Source: Pseudomonas helleri (GTDB lineage Bacteria > Pseudomonadota > Gammaproteobacteria > Pseudomonadales > Pseudomonadaceae). Taken from it: a stretch of DNA of 64,000 nt. A program made the translations under genes and the position numbers. A model generated the notes under the pieces. It did not search any database. It was not told where the DNA came from and saw nothing but the letters and a program-made list of their open reading frames with translations. The stretch is from NCBI RefSeq assembly GCF_001043025.1, contig NZ_JYLD01000004.1:124001-188000 (forward strand), given 5' to 3'. Shown here piece after piece: positions 21,664 through 30,273 of this stretch. How positions within the stretch are numbered: position 1 is the stretch's first letter; every line of letters begins with the position of its first letter.

Positions 21664-23322
21664 TTAGTGGTCTACCGCCCCGCTTGCCCCCAACCCGGTT
21701 TGTGAACGAACAAACTGCGGGAAGAACAGCGCTCGCTCTTTCGCAGCCGACTTGGATTTGTCGGTCACGGAGAAGAACCAGATACCCACGAACGCAATGA
21801 TCATGGAGAACAAGGCTGGATATTCGTAAGGGAAGATCGCTTTTTCATGATGCAGAATCTGCACCCAAATGGTTGGACCCAATACCATCAAGCCAACAGC
21901 GCTGATCAGACCCAGCCAACCGCCGATCATGGCGCCGCGCGTGGTGAGGTTCTTCCAGTACATCGAAAGCAGCAGTACCGGGAAGTTACAGCTCGCCGCG
22001 ATAGAGAACGCCAGGCCCACCATAAACGCGATGTTTTGGCTTTCGAACAAGATACCCAGACCAATCGCCAACACGCCCAACGCCACCGTGGTGATTTTGG
22101 AGACGCGGATTTCATCTTTATCGTTAGCTTTGCCCTTTTTGAACACACTGGCGTACAGGTCGTGAGACACCGCCGAAGCACCGGCCAGCGTCAGCCCTGC
22201 AACCACCGCGAGAATCGTCGCGAAGGCCACGGCCGAGATAAAGCCCAGGAAGATGCTACCGCCCACCGCGTCAGCCAAATGCACCGCCGCCATGTTGTTA
22301 CCGCCCAACAAACCGCCCGCTGCATCTTTGAAAGCCGGGTTGGTGCTGACCAGAATGATCGCGCCGAAACCAATGATGAAGGTCAGAATGTAGAAGTAAC
22401 CAATAAAGCCAGTCGCGTACAGCACGCTCTTGCGGGCTTCTTTAGCGTCACTCACGGTGAAGAAGCGCATCAGGATGTGCGGCAGGCCTGCGGTACCAAA
22501 CATCAGCGCCAGACCCAGCGAGAAGGCCGAAATCGGATCCTTCACCAGGCCGCCCGGGCTCATGATGGCCTCGCCTTTGGGGTTAATCTTGACCGCTTCA
22601 GCGAACAGCGAGTTGAAGTCAAAGTTAACGTGCTTCATCACCATCACAGCCATGAAGGTCGCACCGGACAACAGCAACACCGCCTTGATGATCTGCACCC
22701 ATGTAGTCGCCAACATGCCGCCGAACAATACATACAGGCACATCAGAATGCCGACCAGAATTACCGCAACGTGATAATCGAGACCGAACAGCAATTGAAT
22801 CAGCTTGCCCGCACCGACCATTTGCGCAATCAGGTAGAACGCGACAACCACCAGCGAACCACACGCTGACAGCGAACGGATCTGGGTTTGGCCCAGACGG
22901 TACGACGCCACGTCTGCAAAGGTGTATTTACCCAAGTTACGCAGACGCTCGGCAATCAGGAACAGAATGATTGGCCAACCCACCAAAAAGCCAATCGAAT
23001 AGATCAGGCCATCGTAGCCAGAGGTATACACCAGCGCGGAAATACCCAAAAACGATGCGGCAGACATATAGTCGCCCGCAATCGCCAGACCATTTTGAAA
23101 GCCGGTGATCTTGCCACCTGCGGCATAGTAGTCCGCAGCTGACTTATTACGCTTGGAGGCCCAGTAAGTAATACACAGGGTCGCGCCTACAAACGCGAGG
23201 AACATAATAATTGCAGAGACGTTAAGCGGTTGTTTTTGAACTTCCCCCGTCAAGGCGTCAGCCGCCCAGACACCTTGAGACAAGGCAGCAATGCCCAGTG
23301 TTGCCAATAGACGCCGGATCAT
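21664..23322 (-). CDS. actP: Acetate/cation symporter (ActP family)
   Basis: Sodium/solute symporter of the ActP type, importing acetate and other short monocarboxylates. It has 552 residues. A cleavable-looking N-terminal segment (about 1-20, ending SQGVWA-A) is followed by thirteen hydrophobic helices. Family motifs include the [15 protein letters not shown] loop around residues 135-150 and [14 protein letters not shown] in the third helix region. Its ATG overlaps the stop of the upstream DUF485 gene (ATGA), the standard yjcH-actP arrangement. No acs gene is adjacent, unlike E. coli. Acetate is inferred from family; related proteins also carry pyruvate or propionate. Confidence 0.9.
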   Translation of the reverse strand: MIRRLLATLGIAALSQGVWAADALTGEVQKQPLNVSAIIMFLAFVGATLCITYWASKRNKSAADYYAAGGKITGFQNGLAIAGDYMSAASFLGISALVYTSGYDGLIYSIGFLVGWPIILFLIAERLRNLGKYTFADVASYRLGQTQIRSLSACGSLVVVAFYLIAQMVGAGKLIQLLFGLDYHVAVILVGILMCLYVLFGGMLATTWVQIIKAVLLLSGATFMAVMVMKHVNFDFNSLFAEAVKINPKGEAIMSPGGLVKDPISAFSLGLALMFGTAGLPHILMRFFTVSDAKEARKSVLYATGFIGYFYILTFIIGFGAIILVSTNPAFKDAAGGLLGGNNMAAVHLADAVGGSIFLGFISAVAFATILAVVAGLTLAGASAVSHDLYASVFKKGKANDKDEIRVSKITTVALGVLAIGLGILFESQNIAFMVGLAFSIAASCNFPVLLLSMYWKNLTTRGAMIGGWLGLISAVGLMVLGPTIWVQILHHEKAIFPYEYPALFSMIIAFVGIWFFSVTDKSKSAAKERALFFPQFVRSQTGLGASGAVDH

Positions 23323-23630
23323 TGCTCAGCCTCCTTCAGAATTGCATTGTTCAGGTCGTCAAACTCGCCATTGGCCCGGTGAATATAAATAGCAGTCAGA
23401 ACAAAGGCCGAAATAATCAGCCCGATCCCGATCGGTATTCCCCAGGTTATAGCGGAGCCGGGGTACAACTTGGCCCCCATGATGTGCGACCCGTAAGCAA
23501 TCAACAGAATAAAGGCGGCATATAAACCGAGCATGATCGCTGAAAGAATCCAGGCGAACCGCTCCCTTTTTTTGACCAGCTCCTTGAAACGCGGGCTGTT
23601 TTGAATCGAGAGGTAAATGCTGTCGTTCAT
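23319..23630 (-). CDS. yjcH: DUF485 membrane protein (YjcH)
   Basis: A 103-residue inner-membrane protein with two hydrophobic helices (about residues 25-47 and 60-83), of the DUF485 family that nearly always precedes actP. The motif [16 protein letters not shown] at the N-terminus is typical. The ATG at 23630 has a GAGGA site nine bases upstream; an earlier in-frame start at 23672 gives an unconserved leader. It is translationally coupled to actP by a four-base overlap. Its own function is not established; it is thought to assist or regulate the permease. Confidence 0.92.
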   Translation of the reverse strand: MNDSIYLSIQNSPRFKELVKKRERFAWILSAIMLGLYAAFILLIAYGSHIMGAKLYPGSAITWGIPIGIGLIISAFVLTAIYIHRANGEFDDLNNAILKEAEQ

Positions 23631-23637
23631 TATTTTT
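23630..23637 (-). promoter_or_regulatory. Possible Hfq/Crc catabolite-repression motif at yjcH start
   Basis: On the minus strand the leader reads GAGGACAAAAATAATG, and AAAAATAA matches the A-rich AANAANAA motif bound by Hfq with Crc in Pseudomonas. It lies between the ribosome-binding site and the start codon, where such sites block translation. A-rich octamers occur by chance, so this is tentative. Confidence 0.4.
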
Positions 23638-23792
23638 GTCCTCGCAGCACAGAAGAGATGTAACGGTTTCACTATTAGGGGGCTTCGATCTCTAAGCCAG
23701 ACGACTTTAGTAGTAGAACCGAAATACCCTACAGGCCCCGTATTCTCTAGGCTGCGCGAATAACGACATCATTTGGCCAGTGCTCAAAATAG

Positions 23793-23823
23793 AAAAACCG
23801 CCCGGCGATTAAACCGGGCGGTT
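23793..23823 (-). terminator. Rho-independent terminator after betX
   Basis: Ten-base stem AACCGCCCGG/CCGGGCGGTT with an eight-base loop, followed on the minus strand by a T5 run, 30 bases beyond the betX stop. Confidence 0.9.
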
Positions 23824-23852
23824 CTGTGTGCTGCGAGCTAGACACTTCGCGG

Positions 23853-24707
23853 TTATTTAGCCGTCCACTCAGCGACACGCTCAGGGTGTTTGGCAACCCA
23901 ATCTTTGGCGGCAGCTTCTGGCTTGGCCCCCTCTTGAATGGCCAACATAACCTCACCAATTTCGTCTTTGGAGTTCCACGAAAACTTCTTCAAGAACGCT
24001 TCAACTTCGGGTGCTTTCTTTTCCAGGTCCTTGCTACCGACGCTATTGACAGTTTCTGCAGCGCCAAAGACGCCCTTTGGATCGTCCAGGAAGCGCAACT
24101 TCCACTTGGCGAACATCCAGTGCGGTACCCAGCCCGTCACTACAATCGGTTCATTTTTAGCGTATGCACGCCCAAGCTCAGAGGTCATGGCCGCACCCGA
24201 ACTGGCTTGCAACTTATAATTCAAACCGTAGTCCTTGATTGCTTCGTCCGCTTTCAACATCACGCCCGACCCTGCATCAATCCCTACGATTTTGTTTTTA
24301 TAGCCTTTATCGTCCTTCAGATCAGCAATCGATTTGGCCTCTACGTACTCCGGCACAATCAAACCAATTTTTGCTTCTTTAAAGTTGGGGCCAAAATCCA
24401 CCACTTTGTCTTTATTCTTGGCCCAGTATTCGCCGTGAGTCACTGGCAGCCAGGCAGACAGCATCGCATCGAGTTTGCCAGTGGCCACGCCCTGCCACAT
24501 GATGCCCGTGGCTACCGGCATCAATTTCACGTCGTAACCCAACTTCTGCTTGATCACCTCTGCGGCCACGAACGTTGTCGCCACACTGTCGGACCAACCG
24601 TCGACATAACCGATATTAAGGGTGGGCTTGGTCTGAGCAATCGCCAACCCCGCACTCATCGCCAGCACCAAGGCAGCTCCCGCGCTCAAGAGTCGTCGCA
24701 TCTTCAT
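23853..24707 (-). CDS. betX: Glycine betaine-binding protein (BetX-like)
   Basis: Periplasmic solute-binding protein of the OpuAC/ProX quaternary-amine family, 284 residues. It has a signal peptide of about 24 residues ending in GLAIA-Q. Family features are the NIGYVDGWSDSVATT start of the mature protein, with the aromatic residue used for cation-pi binding, and the VTGWVPHWMFAKWKLRFLDDPK segment around residues 190-212. It stands alone, without ATPase or permease. That matches P. aeruginosa BetX, an orphan binding protein that works with the CbcVW core transporter and, from memory, also lies next to a yjcH-actP pair. Substrate and partner are inferred from that homology. Confidence 0.82.
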   Translation of the reverse strand: MKMRRLLSAGAALVLAMSAGLAIAQTKPTLNIGYVDGWSDSVATTFVAAEVIKQKLGYDVKLMPVATGIMWQGVATGKLDAMLSAWLPVTHGEYWAKNKDKVVDFGPNFKEAKIGLIVPEYVEAKSIADLKDDKGYKNKIVGIDAGSGVMLKADEAIKDYGLNYKLQASSGAAMTSELGRAYAKNEPIVVTGWVPHWMFAKWKLRFLDDPKGVFGAAETVNSVGSKDLEKKAPEVEAFLKKFSWNSKDEIGEVMLAIQEGAKPEAAAKDWVAKHPERVAEWTAK

Positions 24708-24988
24708 CTATGATTCCTCGCTGTGCCGGGCCCGACGAGTGCCGGACCACATCAGGTTCCAGGGCTTTATCAACACCCCGACATAACATCCCCCCTGATA
24801 ATCGGCCTCGCCTGCCAAGTGCCCTGCTCTGACGACGACGCCCAGCCAACCATCAACGACATCTGCCGCTGCCTCAAAGCACTTTGCCCGGACACCCACC
24901 TGAACTTTGCATGACAAAATTATACGGAGGCTCTAGGCGCAGCTGATTGCAGGTAAGATGCGCGGCTTTGCTCCCATACGGCCTGACC

Positions 24989-26530
24989 ATGTCCGCGACT
25001 GCCCGCTCCCCTGTGTTGCCCTACCTCCTTGCCTGCTTGCTGGGCGTGTGTGCCATTGCCGGTTTCTGGTATGGCCTGGGCAAACCCGTCATCCTGCCCG
25101 ATGCCGCCACCCCTACGCACAAACTGCAATGTGCGTCTTACACACCGTTCGACAAAGACCAGTCCCCGTTCGACCAGCCTTTCGTACCCCGCGTAGAACG
25201 CATGGACGCGGACCTGGCATTGTTGGCGACACGCTTTGAGTGTATCCGCACGTACTCCCAGGCCGGGCTTGAAGCCCTCCCGCAACTGGCCCGCAAGCAC
25301 GGGCTGAAGATGATGAGTGGCGCCTGGGTTAGCAGCAACGCGGTAGAGACCCAAAAAGAGGTCGACGCACTGATCGCCAACGCCAATGCCAACCCGGATG
25401 TCATCAGCGCCGTGATTGTCGGCAACGAAACCTTGCTGCGCAAAGAAATCACTGCACCCCAACTGGTCAAGCTGATCACGCAGGTCAAAAGCCAGATCAA
25501 ACAACCTGTCACCTACGCCGATGTGTGGGAGTTCTGGTTGCAACACCCTGAAATCGCTCCAGCGGTAGACTTTCTGACCATCCACTTGCTGCCGTATTGG
25601 GAAGACGACCCTGCGGGGATCGACCAGGCCGTCAACCACGTCGCCCAGGTTCGCAAGGAATTCGGCAGCAAATTCGATAAAGACATCCTGATCGGCGAAA
25701 CCGGCTGGCCCAGCGAAGGCCGCCAGCGCGAAACCGCCCTGCCGAGCCGCGTCAACGAAGCCAAATTCATTCGTGGCTTTGTCACCCTGGCCGAACAGAA
25801 CGGCTGGAAATACAACCTGATCGAAGCCTTCGACCAACCTTGGAAGCGTGCAAGTGAGGGTGCAGTGGGCGGTTACTGGGGGCTGTTTGATGCCGACCGC
25901 CAAGATAAAGGCATACTTGCAGGCCCCGTAACCAACCTGCCCCATTGGCCAGCCTGGTTGGGACTGGGCATCGCCCTGTTTGCAGCCACATTGTTGATCG
26001 GTGGACGCGTACGCAGCACGCGCTCGGCCCTGTTACTGCCGGCCTTGGGGGCCGTGGCGGGTTGTAGCCTGGTGGCATGGGCCGAACTGGCATCAGTCAC
26101 CAGTCGCTTTGCCGAAGAATGGACATGGGCCGGGTTGTTGGTTGTGCTCAATCTGATTGTGCTCGCCCACGGCGCTTTGGCGCTGGGGCAACAACAGGGC
26201 TGGCGTAAGCGCCTGTTCAACGTGCTCGAGCGTCATGCAGGGTGCTGGATCGCAGCCGCCGGGTTTGCCGGTGCAGTCATGATGCTGGGCCTGGTATTTG
26301 AACCCCGCTATCGCAGCTTCCCGAGTGCCGCTCTGATGCTGCCAGCTTTGGTTTACCTGCTGCGCCCGGCGAGCGGACCACGGCGTGAACTCAGCCTGTT
26401 GGCGCTGATCATCGGCGCGGGCATCCCGCTGCAACTGTACCGCGAAGGCCTGAACAACCAACAAGCCTGGGTATGGGCCTTGGTCAGTGTATTGATGGTC
26501 ATCGCGCTGTGGCGCAGTCGCCGTCAATAA
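24989..26530 (+). CDS. GH17 beta-1,3-glucan glucosyltransferase-like membrane protein
   Basis: A 513-residue membrane protein with an N-terminal anchor helix (about residues 10-30), a periplasmic GH17 glycoside hydrolase domain (about 45-320) and a C-terminal block of about six to seven hydrophobic helices. The two GH17 catalytic glutamates are visible: acid/base Glu147 in IVGNETLL and nucleophile Glu237 in IGETGWPSEG. Bacterial members of this architecture elongate or branch beta-1,3-glucans by transglycosylation, so a role in periplasmic or surface glucan synthesis is likely. The ATG at 24989 (MSATARS) is preferred to an upstream start at 24947. The gene is alone and divergent from betX. 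Confidence 0.85.
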   Translation: MSATARSPVLPYLLACLLGVCAIAGFWYGLGKPVILPDAATPTHKLQCASYTPFDKDQSPFDQPFVPRVERMDADLALLATRFECIRTYSQAGLEALPQLARKHGLKMMSGAWVSSNAVETQKEVDALIANANANPDVISAVIVGNETLLRKEITAPQLVKLITQVKSQIKQPVTYADVWEFWLQHPEIAPAVDFLTIHLLPYWEDDPAGIDQAVNHVAQVRKEFGSKFDKDILIGETGWPSEGRQRETALPSRVNEAKFIRGFVTLAEQNGWKYNLIEAFDQPWKRASEGAVGGYWGLFDADRQDKGILAGPVTNLPHWPAWLGLGIALFAATLLIGGRVRSTRSALLLPALGAVAGCSLVAWAELASVTSRFAEEWTWAGLLVVLNLIVLAHGALALGQQQGWRKRLFNVLERHAGCWIAAAGFAGAVMMLGLVFEPRYRSFPSAALMLPALVYLLRPASGPRRELSLLALIIGAGIPLQLYREGLNNQQAWVWALVSVLMVIALWRSRRQ

Positions 26531-26542
26531 CCCAAAAATCTA

Positions 26543-26602
26543 CAGGAGCGAGCTTGCCTCGCGATCTTTTGATCTTTAAAAAGATCGCAAGCTCGCTCCT
26601 GG
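26543..26602. repeat. Degenerate REP-type palindrome, family A
   Basis: CAGGAGCGAGCTTGCCTCGCGATC... with a shortened right arm GATCGCAAGCTCGCTCCTG. The right arm lacks the GAGGC stretch, so this copy is decayed. It sits between convergent genes. Confidence 0.8.
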
Positions 26603-26608
26603 ACTGGA

Positions 26609-26977
26609 TTATTTTTGCGGTTTTGCCCGAACCAGCCGCAACCCCGCAATCACCACGGCAAAGACCGCTAAACTGGCGTTGTAGAGCGCCAATGCCGGCA
26701 AGCCAAACAGCAACGCCAACACCGCCAGAGCATTGCCAACACGTCCCCGTACAAAAAAAGCCAGCACCGACGTCACCAACGCCGCCCAGCCCAACGCCCT
26801 GAAGTGAATCAACCAGCCAAGGTTTGAGCGCAACTGGCATTCCCAACGCCCGGCCTCAGCAACGCACGTTCCCACCCATTGCGGGTCCTCCATCAAGCCG
26901 TAACGCAGGCCATAACTGGCCGCCAGCCACAATGGCAAGGCAATGAGCAGCAAGATCCACGGCAAACGAGGGCGCAT
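26609..26977 (-). CDS. Small inner-membrane protein of unknown function
   Basis: A 122-residue protein with three or four hydrophobic helices (about residues 7-25, 58-75, 80-96 and 98-112) and a short Cys-containing loop between the first two (GTCVAEAGRWECQL), where two cysteines ten residues apart could form a disulfide in the periplasm. The ATG at 26977 has a GGAG site; an in-frame codon 12 bases earlier is less likely. Its C-terminus is basic. I do not recognise the family. It is convergent with the GH17 gene and divergent from the next hydrolase. Confidence 0.75.
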   Translation of the reverse strand: MRPRLPWILLLIALPLWLAASYGLRYGLMEDPQWVGTCVAEAGRWECQLRSNLGWLIHFRALGWAALVTSVLAFFVRGRVGNALAVLALLFGLPALALYNASLAVFAVVIAGLRLVRAKPQK

Positions 26978-27210
26978 ACAAAACTCCAATAGGCAAAAGC
27001 GGCGCCCAGCTTAATCGCCCTTTAGGGGTATGCAAGCCTTGCAATCAGATAACTGTTCACTAAAGTCATTCAACGTGTATCTTCTGGTAGTTCATTGCCT
27101 GCTTTCTTCTGCCCGGGGGATGTATTTTGTGTCAGACAATGGCACTTCGACTGTAGCCCTGTGGTCATAGCCTGCGAATCATTTTCCGCACTTTATTAGG
27201 GATAGTCGTC

Positions 27211-28509
27211 ATGCTTCGTTCTCTACCCTTTGCCGCCTTGCTGTGCGGCCTTATTTTGAGTGCGTCCGCACAAGCGGTCGATGTCGATCCCGCCACTTAT
27301 GGCTACCCCCTGACCAACCCCTTCGAAGCCACAATTGCTACAACCCCGCCGGAAATGCGCCCACTGCTGCCCAGCGAAGATGACATCAACCAATCGGATT
27401 ACACCCTCAAGCTGCGACCAGAGCGCGAGTTCACCTTGCCGGCCAACTTCTGGGCAGTGAAAAAGCTCACCTACCGAATCGCCAAGCAAGACCACGCGGC
27501 CCCGCTGATCTTCCTGATCGCCGGTACAGGGGCGCCCTACGACAGCAGCCTCAACGAGTTTTTGAAAAAGCTGTTCTATCAAGCCGGCTACCACGTTGTG
27601 CAATTGTCGTCGCCAACCAGCTATGACTTTATGAGCGCGGCTTCACGCTTTGCCACACCCGGTATCAGCCAATACGATGCCGAAGACTTGTATCACGTCA
27701 TGCAAGCGGTTCGCGCCCAACAAGCCAATGTGCCGGTGACTGAGTACTACCTCGCGGGTTATAGCCTTGGCGCACTGGACGCGGCCTTCGTCAGCCACCT
27801 GGACGAAACCCGCAAAAGCTTCAACTTCAAGAAAGTCTTGATGCTTAACCCGCCGGTGAACCTGTATACGTCCATCAGCAACCTCGACAAGCTGGTACAA
27901 ACGGAAGTTAAAGGCATCAATAGCAGCACCACGTTCTACGAGTTGGTACTGAACAAGCTCACCGAGTACTTCAAGCAGAAAGGCTACGTCGATCTCAATG
28001 GCGCGCTGGTCTACGACTTGCAAAACTCCAAAGAGCGTTTGACCAACGAACAGATGGCAATGCTGATTGGCACTATGTTCCGGTTTTCATCCGCCGACAT
28101 CGTGTTCACTTCAGACCTGATCAACCGTCGCGGTCTGATCACGCCTCCCAACTACCCCATTACCGAAGGCACTAGCCTGACGCCATTCCTCAAGCGCTCA
28201 CTGCTGTGCGACTTCGATTGCTACCTCACCGAGCAAGTCATACCGATGTGGCGCGCCCGCACCGATGGCGGCAGTTTGCTGCAACTGATCGACCAGGTAA
28301 GCCTGTATGCCTTGCAGGACTATTTGAAAAACAGCCCCAAAATTGCCGTTATGCACAATGCCGACGACATCATCCTGGGCCCTGGTGATTTGGGCTTCTT
28401 GCGCAAGACCTTCGGCAACCGCCTGACTGTCTACCCGTATGGTGGCCACTGCGGCAATCTCAACTACCGCGTTAACACCAAAGACATGCTGGAGTTCTTC
28501 CGTGGCTAA
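27211..28509 (+). CDS. Exported alpha/beta-hydrolase-fold protein
   Basis: A 432-residue protein with a signal peptide of about 22 residues (SASAQA-VD). The nucleophile elbow GYSLG has Ser185, and a plausible triad is completed by Asp385 or Asp386 in HNADDIIL and His413 in GGHCGNL, so an active serine hydrolase is likely. Homologues are often labelled serine/threonine protein kinase in Pseudomonas annotations, but I see no kinase motifs. The last eight bases overlap the start of the MlaA-like gene, giving translational coupling. That partnership suggests work on envelope lipids or phospholipids, which is inference. Confidence 0.75.
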   Translation: MLRSLPFAALLCGLILSASAQAVDVDPATYGYPLTNPFEATIATTPPEMRPLLPSEDDINQSDYTLKLRPEREFTLPANFWAVKKLTYRIAKQDHAAPLIFLIAGTGAPYDSSLNEFLKKLFYQAGYHVVQLSSPTSYDFMSAASRFATPGISQYDAEDLYHVMQAVRAQQANVPVTEYYLAGYSLGALDAAFVSHLDETRKSFNFKKVLMLNPPVNLYTSISNLDKLVQTEVKGINSSTTFYELVLNKLTEYFKQKGYVDLNGALVYDLQNSKERLTNEQMAMLIGTMFRFSSADIVFTSDLINRRGLITPPNYPITEGTSLTPFLKRSLLCDFDCYLTEQVIPMWRARTDGGSLLQLIDQVSLYALQDYLKNSPKIAVMHNADDIILGPGDLGFLRKTFGNRLTVYPYGGHCGNLNYRVNTKDMLEFFRG

Positions 28510-29290
28510 ACATCTCGTGCTTCTCGCCGCCCTACTCAGTGCCGGCTACGCCCAGGCAGACGACAGCAAAGCCAACATCGAACCTACACACGACGTTGAT
28601 GGCTTTACACAACCCTTAAAACTGTTGAAGTTCAATCCAGGCCTCGATCAGCGTGAATTTGAACGCGCCACCATGGGCGCGCTCAATGTGTACGACCCGC
28701 TGGAGTCGATCAACCGGCGCATTTACCACTTCAACTACCGCTTCGATCAATGGGTATTCCTGCCAGTGGTCGATGGCTACCGGTACGTCACACCCAGTTT
28801 TGTGCGCACTGGTGTCACCAACTTCTTTAATAACCTGGGCGATGTACCGAACCTGTTTAATAGCTTGCTGCAACTCAAGGGCGACCGCTCCTTGAAAACC
28901 ACCGCGCGCTTACTGTTTAACACCACGCTGGGGGTTGGCGGGCTGTGGGATCCTGCTACCGCCATGGGCCTACCGCGTCAGAGCGAAGACTTCGGGCAAA
29001 CCCTGGGCTTTTATGGTGTACCGGACGGCCCCTATTTGATGCTGCCGATCCTGGGCCCATCAAACCTGCGCGACACCACGGGGCTGGTGGTCGACTACGG
29101 CGCCAATCGAGAAATCAACTTCCTCAACGTACCGCGCGAAAGCTCGCGCCACCCGGAAATCTGGCTGCTGCAAGCCATCGATAAACGCTACAACACCAGC
29201 TTCCGTTACGGGCAATTCGACTCGCCATTTGAATATGACAAATTGCGTTACATCTACACGGAAGCTAGAAAGTTGCAGATTACTGAATAA
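28502..29290 (+). CDS. MlaA/VacJ-family envelope protein without lipobox
   Basis: A 262-residue member of the MlaA (VacJ) family, which in E. coli forms an outer-membrane ring that removes phospholipids from the outer leaflet. The family core is clear: YDPLESINRRIYHFN (about residues 62-76), then VDGYRYVTPSFVRTGVTNFFNN, the TLGVGGLWDPA helix and YLMLPILGPSNLRD. The start is a GTG at 28502 with a GGAG site, overlapping the upstream hydrolase gene. The signal peptide ends near GYAQA-DD and contains no lipobox cysteine, unlike canonical lipoprotein MlaA, so it should be soluble in the periplasm or otherwise attached. No mlaBCDEF genes are nearby. It marks the left edge of the conserved block before the accessory island. 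Confidence 0.85.
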   Translation: MAKHLVLLAALLSAGYAQADDSKANIEPTHDVDGFTQPLKLLKFNPGLDQREFERATMGALNVYDPLESINRRIYHFNYRFDQWVFLPVVDGYRYVTPSFVRTGVTNFFNNLGDVPNLFNSLLQLKGDRSLKTTARLLFNTTLGVGGLWDPATAMGLPRQSEDFGQTLGFYGVPDGPYLMLPILGPSNLRDTTGLVVDYGANREINFLNVPRESSRHPEIWLLQAIDKRYNTSFRYGQFDSPFEYDKLRYIYTEARKLQITE

Positions 29291-29507
29291 GCCGTAAAGC
29301 AAAAGGCAGGCGGGTAGGTGCGAATACTAATATTTCAATCCTGCCAGCCTTCCTACAGAATTGTCCGAGTAATTCCCACATATATTTATCCGAAATAAAC
29401 ACAGCCTTACAGCACATTCTCAATTTCTTGAAGAAATATCTTACATAGTCCTTCCTACATGTTTGTTAGAGTGCACGCGCTCACCTTATCAAGGAACGAA
29501 TGAGAAC

Positions 29508-30173
29508 GTGCCATCATCCACTCTCCTCAATAAGCTTTATCATGAGCCAACCCGAGTGATTATTGCCGATGATCACCCTGTCGTATTGATTGGCACACGC
29601 ATTTCCCTAAGCACATTAATCAACCCGACTACCTGCATCACCCACGAGGCATCCACCCCTGAGACACTTATTCAGCTATTAGAGCAGGAGCCCTGTGACC
29701 TGGTTGTTACCGACTTCTTTATGCCTTCAGAAAACTTTCCAGATGGATTAGCGCTGATTAGCTACATTCGCCGGAACTTTCCTCACGTAAAGTTGCTGGT
29801 CATGACCATGATGAAGAATCCAATGATTCTAAGGCAATTGCTCAAATTGGGCGTCACCTGCCTGCTTGACAAGCACTCCCCCGCTGAAGAATTTAAAAGT
29901 GCAGTGCGGGCGGCAATTCAAGGTCGGTGTCACCTGAGCCCGAGCTTTGGCCTGGTATTGAGAAGCCCTAAAAAAGGCGAAATCATAAATAGCAGACTGT
30001 CGATCAAAGAGTTGGAGGTTGTGCGCCTATTTGCTCAGGACCTTTCAGGACGTGAAATTGCAAGACGCTTGAACCGCAGCGAAAAAACGATCAGCCGACA
30101 GAAACGTAGCGCCATGAATAAGTTGGACATCCAAAGCAACAGCCAACTCGCAGCATTTGGCCAAAGCTTTTAA
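29508..30173 (+). CDS. Orphan NarL/LuxR-type response regulator
   Basis: A 221-residue two-component response regulator: an N-terminal receiver (about residues 15-135) and a C-terminal LuxR-type helix-turn-helix (about 155-215). The receiver has the acidic pair Asp21-Asp22 in IIADDHPVV, the phospho-acceptor Asp69 in VVTDFFMP, and the conserved Lys in CLLDKHSP. The HTH reads LSIKELEVVRLFAQDLSGREIARRL. I chose the GTG at 29508, with AAGGA at 29491-29495; a TTG at 29463 would add 15 unconserved residues. No histidine kinase is adjacent. It resembles RcsB/BvgA-like regulators that control surface structures, so the island or its fimbriae are natural candidate targets. Confidence 0.85.
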   Translation: MPSSTLLNKLYHEPTRVIIADDHPVVLIGTRISLSTLINPTTCITHEASTPETLIQLLEQEPCDLVVTDFFMPSENFPDGLALISYIRRNFPHVKLLVMTMMKNPMILRQLLKLGVTCLLDKHSPAEEFKSAVRAAIQGRCHLSPSFGLVLRSPKKGEIINSRLSIKELEVVRLFAQDLSGREIARRLNRSEKTISRQKRSAMNKLDIQSNSQLAAFGQSF

Positions 30174-30199
30174 AACCCGAACACCCTAAAGTCTACTCT

Positions 30200-30232
30200 A
30201 TAAAAAAGGCGCCATTAACAATTAATGGCGCC
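30200..30232 (-). terminator. Terminator of the Rhs/P47-like operon
   Basis: Perfect ten-base stem GGCGCCATTA/TAATGGCGCC with a five-base loop, followed on the minus strand by a T6 run, 42 bases beyond the truncated Rhs gene stop. Confidence 0.9.
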
Positions 30233-30273
30233 GTAACACAAAGAGTACAGGCTTAAATCCAAACGCTTAGCAA

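Noticed and set aside
27211..28509. Serine/threonine protein kinase, a common label for homologues
   Set aside because: No kinase Gly-rich loop, HRD or DFG motifs; an alpha/beta-hydrolase nucleophile elbow is present instead.
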